Part shown: positions 59,349-64,000 of the stretch, one piece after another
Layout of the letters: the number at the start of each line of letters is the position of its first letter
How positions within the stretch are numbered: position 1 is the stretch's first letter
DNA from: Dyella_B humi
GTDB taxonomy: Bacteria; Pseudomonadota; Gammaproteobacteria; Xanthomonadales; Rhodanobacteraceae
DNA: 64,000 nucleotides
NCBI RefSeq assembly: GCF_044904605.1
Contig: NZ_JADIKI010000023.1
Coordinates: forward strand, 1,178,001 to 1,242,000
Direction of reading: 5' to 3'
The notes under the pieces: model-generated
Told to the model about the DNA's origin: nothing
Databases searched by the model: none
Seen by the model: only the letters and a program-made list of their open reading frames with translations
Translations under genes and position numbers: made by a program

Positions 59349-60302
59349 ATGATTGCGACGAAGCTCAACACTTTCGCCGGACTCAGCCTGATTCTCGACC
59401 GCGTCGCCGAACAGCGCGACGCCTACGACTGGGTCGCGGCCAAAGCCGGTTCGCCCGACGCGCGCTACCTGCTACTGGATGCCGCAGGCGACGCCTTTCT
59501 GCATCGGGAAGAAGAAGCCCTGCGCTGGCTTGATGCCGGCGAGCGGACGCGCCTGTTAGCACACGCATCCTGGAGCCTGCTCGGCATTGCCGACGGGCAA
59601 CCGCACTTCATGCTGCTGCTCGGCGAGAACGACGACGTCGCCACGCTGGAAGAAACCTTCAACGCCCGGCGCGTGAGCCTGCGCGAAGCGGGTTTGCGCC
59701 TGGCAGCCGACGAAGCTGGCCTGTTCGCCTACGCCAAGGGCCTAGCGCACTGGCAGCGCGAAACCCGTTTCTGCGCGCGCTGCGGCGCGGCGCTGCAGTT
59801 GGTGTCCTCCGGCCACCGTGCGCAATGCACCAACCCTGCCTGTGGCCGTCTGCATTTTCCGCGCACGGACGCGGCGATCATTGTGATCGTCGAATACCAA
59901 GGTGCCTGCCTGCTCGGGCGCCAAGCCAGCTGGCCGCCGGGGCGCTACTCCACTCTCGCCGGCTTCGTGGAGCCGGGCGAAGCGCTGGAAGATGCGGTGC
60001 GACGCGAAGTCGCCGAGGAAGCCGGCGTCATCGTGGGCGACGTGCATTACCACTCCTCGCAACCCTGGCCGATGCCGGCTTCGCTGATGGTCGGCTTCAC
60101 CGCCACCGCGCTTTCCTCCACCATCCAGCTGCGCGACGACGAGTTGGAAGATGCGCGCTGGTTTACGCCACAGCAGATCATCGACGGGCTGGCCGACGGC
60201 AGCTTGAAGACGCCAACGCCGCTTTCCGTGTCTTATCAGTTGCTCTCGCATTGGCTGCAGCAGCGCGCAGGGCTGGATCTGGATGCACTGGTAGCACAGT
60301 GA
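59349..60302 (+). CDS. nudC: NADH pyrophosphatase / RNA-deNADding enzyme NudC
   Basis: 317 residues. A zinc ribbon with Cys142, Cys145, Cys160 and Cys165 is followed by the Nudix box (GFVEPGEALEDAVRREVAEEAG, 205-226) and the NudC-specific SQPWPMPASLM. It hydrolyses NADH and removes NAD caps from RNA. The start at 59349 lies 16 bp after erpA. Confidence 0.95.
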   Translation: MIATKLNTFAGLSLILDRVAEQRDAYDWVAAKAGSPDARYLLLDAAGDAFLHREEEALRWLDAGERTRLLAHASWSLLGIADGQPHFMLLLGENDDVATLEETFNARRVSLREAGLRLAADEAGLFAYAKGLAHWQRETRFCARCGAALQLVSSGHRAQCTNPACGRLHFPRTDAAIIVIVEYQGACLLGRQASWPPGRYSTLAGFVEPGEALEDAVRREVAEEAGVIVGDVHYHSSQPWPMPASLMVGFTATALSSTIQLRDDELEDARWFTPQQIIDGLADGSLKTPTPLSVSYQLLSHWLQQRAGLDLDALVAQ

Positions 60303-60383
60303 AGCTTTGAAGCTTCTTGCGGATTCGTGAATCCGGCCACATCACTCGCATACAATCGCAGCCATTGGAGGGAGTCCGTTTTC

Positions 60384-61253
60384 ATGGCCATACGCCTGCT
60401 CGCCGCGCTCATCGCTCTTGGACTGCTGCACTTGCAGCCGCAACTGGCGTGCTGGCGTGGTGACGCCGGCTTCCGGCGCTGGGTGAATCAACTGGCGGAT
60501 ACCAGCGGCGTGGGCCGCGTGGTACTGGCGGTACTGGTTCCGGTAGTGGTCTGCGCGCTGGTGATCTGGATATTGCACCGCCTGCCACTGTCGGATCTGC
60601 TGCTATTGCTGTTTGCGCTGGCCGTACTTCTGTTTTCCTTGGGACCGCATGCATTCGAAGCCGATCTGGAAGCGATCCTCAAAGCTCCCGACCAGGCCAG
60701 CCGCGAGGCTGCTGCACAAGTCTTGTCGGACGACGGCGAAACCGTCGCTTGGCGCTCCGCCGATCTCGGCGAAGCCACCGCCTATGCCGCATTGCGCCGT
60801 CGCTTCGGCGTGCTGTTCTGGTTTTTCGTGCTCGGCCCGGTTGGCGCCCTGCTCTATCGTCTCGCTCGGCAATTGGGTCACGACACGTCGCTGGCACTGG
60901 ATGCCGGCGCACGCACCAACGCGCGTTATCTGGCCAATGCGCTGGACTGGCTGCCGGCGCAGCTGATGGTTTTCACGCTGGCGCTGGTGGGCCATTGGGA
61001 TGCGGTGATCGGCGCGTGGCGCCGCTGGCACCAGCAGGCAGCGCCGAACAGCTGGTATCTGTCCAATCCCGATTTCCTCGGTGCCGCGGCGCGCGCCGAC
61101 GTGCTGACCGATATCGAAGGTGGCGACGGCTATATCGAAGAACGTACCGATCCGCTGCACGAGCTGCGTCGTTTGCGCGATGCGCTGTTGCGTGCGTTGC
61201 TGGCCTGGTTGAGTGTGGTGGCGTTAATTGTGATGGGAAGTTGGCTGCACTGA
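60384..61253 (+). CDS. ampE: AmpE-like regulatory signalling modulator
   Basis: 289-residue CobD/AmpE-family membrane protein with about four helices. QPQLACWRGDAGFRRWVNQL, FGVLFWFFVLGPVGALLYRLARQL and ANALDWLPAQLMVFTLALVGHWDAVIGAWR are family features. In enterobacteria it sits beside ampD and influences beta-lactamase signalling; ampD is not adjacent here. The start at 60384 has GGAGGGAG upstream. Confidence 0.87.
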   Translation: MAIRLLAALIALGLLHLQPQLACWRGDAGFRRWVNQLADTSGVGRVVLAVLVPVVVCALVIWILHRLPLSDLLLLLFALAVLLFSLGPHAFEADLEAILKAPDQASREAAAQVLSDDGETVAWRSADLGEATAYAALRRRFGVLFWFFVLGPVGALLYRLARQLGHDTSLALDAGARTNARYLANALDWLPAQLMVFTLALVGHWDAVIGAWRRWHQQAAPNSWYLSNPDFLGAAARADVLTDIEGGDGYIEERTDPLHELRRLRDALLRALLAWLSVVALIVMGSWLH

Positions 61254-61325
61254 TTGCAGGTTAGGGCGTAAATCCCAACAGTGCCGTATATGCATAGATT
61301 CCGATGCTGGGGTTTGCACCCCAGC

Positions 61326-63200
61326 CTAGGCCATGTCACCACGCAGCACCTGCACGCGCTCCTCCAGCATCGCCGCGCTGCTTTCTTCCGGTGGCCGCGG
61401 CGCGTCCACGATTAATTCCACATGCGCACGAAAACGCCGCGGCAAGCGCGCGCGTCCGAGCATCGAATCGTGTCGACTCCACACACTGCCCCACAAGCCG
61501 CGCAAGGCCATCGGCACTACCGGCACCGGCCTTCTGGCAAGAATCTTTTCCACGCCAGCGCGAAACGGCGCGATGCTGCCGTCCTTGGTCAAACCGCCCT
61601 CGGGAAAGATGCATACCAACTCGCCATCCGCCAGCGCCGCATCCACGTCGTCGAAGGCGCGCTGCAGCACGGCCGGATCTTCCTTCTGTCCGGCAATGGG
61701 AATCGCCTTTGCCGTCTTGAACACGAAGTGCAGCAGCGGCACGTTGAAGATCTTGTAATACATCACGAAGCGCGCTGGACGGCGCAAATTCGCCATCAGG
61801 ATCAGCGGATCCATGAAACTCACATGATTGCAAACCAGCAATGCTGCCCCTTCTTCCGGTAGATGGCGCATGCCGTCCACGCGAATGCGGTACAGCGTGT
61901 TCACCAGCACCCAGGTGATGAAGCGCATCAGGAATTCGGGTACCAGCGTGAAGATGTACGCCGCCACCACTACGTTGAGTAGCGCGGCGAACAGAAAAAT
62001 CTGCGCGGCACTGAACCCCAATCGCTCCAGCGCGAGCCCGAAGCAGGAGGCGATCACGATCAATAAGGCGTTGAGAATATTGTTGCCAGCGATCACGCGC
62101 GACAACCGGTCGCGTGGCGCGCGCGATTGCACGAACGCAAACAACGGTACGACGTAGAAGCCGGCAAACACGCCGATCAAAGTGAGATCCAGCACAATGC
62201 GCCAGCTTCCTGCCGCCTGCAGGAACGCCAGCCAGTCCAAGCCACGCTGGGCCGCCGCGCCGGAACGCGCCAGGAACAAGTCCACGCCGAACACGGTAAG
62301 TCCGAATGCGCCCAGCGGCACCAGGCCGATTTCCACGCGCTTGCCCGACATCTTTTCGCACATCAACGAACCGATGCCGGTGCCGATGGAGAACAAGGTA
62401 AGCACCAGCGTGTTCACCGTGCCGTCGCCGCCCAGATTGATGCGCGTGTACAGCGGCAATTGCGCCACCAACACCGTGCCGAAGAACCAGAACCAGGAAA
62501 TGCCGAGCACCGCGTTGAAGACCGCGCGATCTTCGCGCGTGATCCGCAGCACGCGTCCCGTTTCGCTCAGAGGATTCCAGTTGAATTTGAGTTCCGGCGC
62601 GGTGGCCGGTGCTGGCGGAATTTGCCGGCTGACGAAATAGCCGATCACGGCGATGCCAATGGTGAGCGCAGCGGAAAAATGCGGCCCCACACCGGCGATC
62701 AGCATCAGCACGTTGCCGACCGTCATGCCGATCAGGATCGCCATCTGCGTGCCCATTTCCACTAGCCCGTTGCCGCCGACCAGCTCGCTAGACTGCAGCG
62801 CCTGCGGCAAGATCGCGTACTTGATCGGCCCGAACACAGTCGAATGCACGCCCATCATGAACAACACGATCAGCAGCAGCGGCAGATGGTGCGTAATGAA
62901 GCCATAGGCCGCCAGCACCATCGCGGCGATCTCGAACAGCTTTACGTAACGGATGATGCGCGTCTTCTCGAACTTCTCCGCTAGCTGACCTGCTGTGGCG
63001 GAAAACAGAAAGAACGGCAGGATGAACAGCGCCGGCGCCAGGTTGGTGTACAAGCCAACGTCGCGATCCGACAAGCCCATCTGGAAAGCCGCCAGCATCA
63101 CCATGGCGTTGCGGAAGGCGCTGTCGTTGAACGCGCCCAGCGCCTGCGTCCAGAAAAACGGTGCGAAACGTCGACTGCCTAGCAGGGCGAACTGGCTCAT
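61326..63200 (-). CDS. LplT-like MFS transporter fused to a PlsC acyltransferase
   Basis: 624 residues. Residues about 1-420 are a 12-helix lysophospholipid-transporter-like MFS domain (FFWTQALGAFNDSAFRNAMVML, DRLSRVIAGNNILNALLIVIAS). Residues about 430-624 are a PlsC domain with NHVSFMD (HX4D) and FPEGGLTKDG. It resembles LplT-Aas without the acyl-ACP synthetase domain. It likely moves lysophospholipids inward and re-acylates them (inference). The start at 63200 gives the conserved MSQFALLGSRRF; the upstream reading is a shadow. Confidence 0.9.
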   Translation of the reverse strand: MSQFALLGSRRFAPFFWTQALGAFNDSAFRNAMVMLAAFQMGLSDRDVGLYTNLAPALFILPFFLFSATAGQLAEKFEKTRIIRYVKLFEIAAMVLAAYGFITHHLPLLLIVLFMMGVHSTVFGPIKYAILPQALQSSELVGGNGLVEMGTQMAILIGMTVGNVLMLIAGVGPHFSAALTIGIAVIGYFVSRQIPPAPATAPELKFNWNPLSETGRVLRITREDRAVFNAVLGISWFWFFGTVLVAQLPLYTRINLGGDGTVNTLVLTLFSIGTGIGSLMCEKMSGKRVEIGLVPLGAFGLTVFGVDLFLARSGAAAQRGLDWLAFLQAAGSWRIVLDLTLIGVFAGFYVVPLFAFVQSRAPRDRLSRVIAGNNILNALLIVIASCFGLALERLGFSAAQIFLFAALLNVVVAAYIFTLVPEFLMRFITWVLVNTLYRIRVDGMRHLPEEGAALLVCNHVSFMDPLILMANLRRPARFVMYYKIFNVPLLHFVFKTAKAIPIAGQKEDPAVLQRAFDDVDAALADGELVCIFPEGGLTKDGSIAPFRAGVEKILARRPVPVVPMALRGLWGSVWSRHDSMLGRARLPRRFRAHVELIVDAPRPPEESSAAMLEERVQVLRGDMA

Positions 63201-63275
63201 GCGGATCCTTGGCAAACGGGTCGCCACTAGCGTAGCGTGAAAATCGTTTCCGTCACGAGCGACGGCCCTGCCCTT

Positions 63276-63635
63276 ATGTACCTGCTGCTTGCCGATGCCG
63301 TACTGGCCTTGCATCTGGCCTTCATCCTGTTCGTCTGCCTGGGCGCGCTGCTTGCGTTGAAGTGGCGCTGGGTTCCCTGGCTGCAGCTTCCGGCGGCGGC
63401 TTGGGGGGTGTTTGTGGAAGCCAGCGGGTGGATCTGCCCACTGACTTCCCTCGAAAACTATTTTCGTGTTCACGCAGGGACCGCGGCTTACCAGGGCGAT
63501 TGCCTCGGGCATTACCTCACCGCAACGATCTATCCCGACGGCCTGACCAGAAATATCCAGTTCGTGCTCGGCGCGGTGGTGGTGATCGTAAATCTTTCGA
63601 TCTACCTCTGGCTGCTGCGCACGCGACGCACGTGA
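63276..63635 (+). CDS. DUF2784 membrane protein
   Basis: 119 residues with three or four membrane helices: LLLADAVLALHLAFILFVCLGALLAL, a conserved WGVFVEASGWICPLTSLENYFR and a last helix near the end. Typical DUF2784 length. Function unknown. A GTG at 63237 is an alternative start adding 13 residues; no strong ribosome site decides. Confidence 0.83.
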   Translation: MYLLLADAVLALHLAFILFVCLGALLALKWRWVPWLQLPAAAWGVFVEASGWICPLTSLENYFRVHAGTAAYQGDCLGHYLTATIYPDGLTRNIQFVLGAVVVIVNLSIYLWLLRTRRT

Positions 63636-63682
63636 GCATGACGTATGCTTGCGCGCTGAACACGCCAACCAACGGGCACGCC

Positions 63683-64000
63683 ATGTTGATCGCCGGAAGC
63701 TGCCATTGCGGAAACATCACCTTCACCCTCGACTGGGCACCTGATCCCGAAGCCATTCCCGCGCGCGCCTGCACGTGCACGTTTTGCAGCAAGCATGGTG
63801 GTGTATGGACGTCCTATCCGGCCGGTTCGCTGCACGTCAAAGTGAAAGATCCGGCGCAGGTATCGCGCTATGCGTTCGGTACGGAAACGGCCGATTTCCA
63901 CGTTTGCAAGCAGTGTGGCGTCGTGCCTTTGGTCACTAGCGTGATCGATGAAAAGCTGTATGCCGTGGTGAACGTGAATACGTTCGAGAATGTGGCGCCA
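63683..64000 (+). CDS. GFA/CENP-V-family zinc protein, 3-prime truncated by the window
   Basis: First 106 residues of a glutathione-dependent formaldehyde-activating-like (GFA) protein: GSCHCGNITF, CTCTFCSKHGGVW and HVCKQCGVVP provide the zinc-binding Cys. The frame is open at 64000. Family functions are varied and mostly unproven. It follows the DUF2784 gene by 47 bp. Confidence 0.85.
   Translation, partial: MLIAGSCHCGNITFTLDWAPDPEAIPARACTCTFCSKHGGVWTSYPAGSLHVKVKDPAQVSRYAFGTETADFHVCKQCGVVPLVTSVIDEKLYAVVNVNTFENVAP

Overview
The window looks like a chromosomal segment of a GC-rich gammaproteobacterium of the Xanthomonadales (Lysobacterales), most likely Rhodanobacteraceae (Dyella, Luteibacter, Rhodanobacter or Frateuria type). 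The reasons are an XanB2-type chorismatase beside an aryl-polyene (xanthomonadin-like) gene set, a comM-ubiK-P-II neighbourhood, large Oar-like TonB receptors, and dispersed REP-type hairpins. No phage, insertion sequence, CRISPR array or rRNA operon was seen. One tRNA (elongator Met) is present.

Layout. 1-9 kb (all minus strand): a carbohydrate locus with a LacI repressor, a TonB-dependent receptor, a secreted GH144-like glucanase, an ABC binding lipoprotein and two ABC permeases. It is probably for a beta-1,2-glucan or a related glucan. 9.3-10.5 kb: a YecD-type hydrolase divergent from a TetR regulator, sharing two palindromic operators. 10.5-12.2 kb: a DUF4156 lipoprotein, then two tandem paralogous small membrane peptides behind a textbook sigma-54 promoter (palindromic upstream sites, IHF site, -24/-12), then trmL. 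12.2-17.5 kb: ubiJ-ubiB, truC, arfB, an acyltransferase, a LysE exporter and an NTF2-like secreted protein. 17.5-21.6 kb: a LysR regulator divergent from the glyoxylate genes aceB-aceA. 21.8-24.2 kb: comM, ubiK and a P-II protein gene without amtB. 24.2-27.3 kb: a DUF1453-like membrane protein, gpmA, a secreted 18-residue-repeat protein and hemF.

27.4-33.4 kb is a partial aryl-polyene pigment cluster: ketosynthase, chain-length-factor-like ketosynthase, glycosyltransferase, two hotdog dehydratases, acyltransferase, ACP and XanB2. 33.4-42.2 kb holds glmU and the complete atpIBEFHAGDC operon, whose spacers carry strong inverted repeats. 42.4-43.3 kb: phasin and queD. 43.4-49.2 kb: a translationally coupled pentose-phosphate operon, tal - pgi fused to a ROK glucokinase - gnd - zwf. 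49.4-55.4 kb: a thiolase, then an HxlR-controlled DHA2-type tripartite efflux operon. 55.8-64 kb: tRNA-Met, rppH, bfd-bfr, a DUF6776-like protein, bactofilin, erpA, nudC, ampE, an LplT-PlsC fusion, a DUF2784 protein, and a GFA-family gene cut by the window end.

Connections. XanB2 is known to give 3-hydroxybenzoate (pigment) and 4-hydroxybenzoate (ubiquinone) in Xanthomonas, so it links the pigment genes to ubiJ, ubiB and ubiK in this window. The glucan locus would deliver glucose that the Pgi-glucokinase fusion could carry to fructose-6-phosphate and the pentose-phosphate operon. The most novel-looking items are the sigma-54 controlled twin peptides and the Pgi-ROK fusion.
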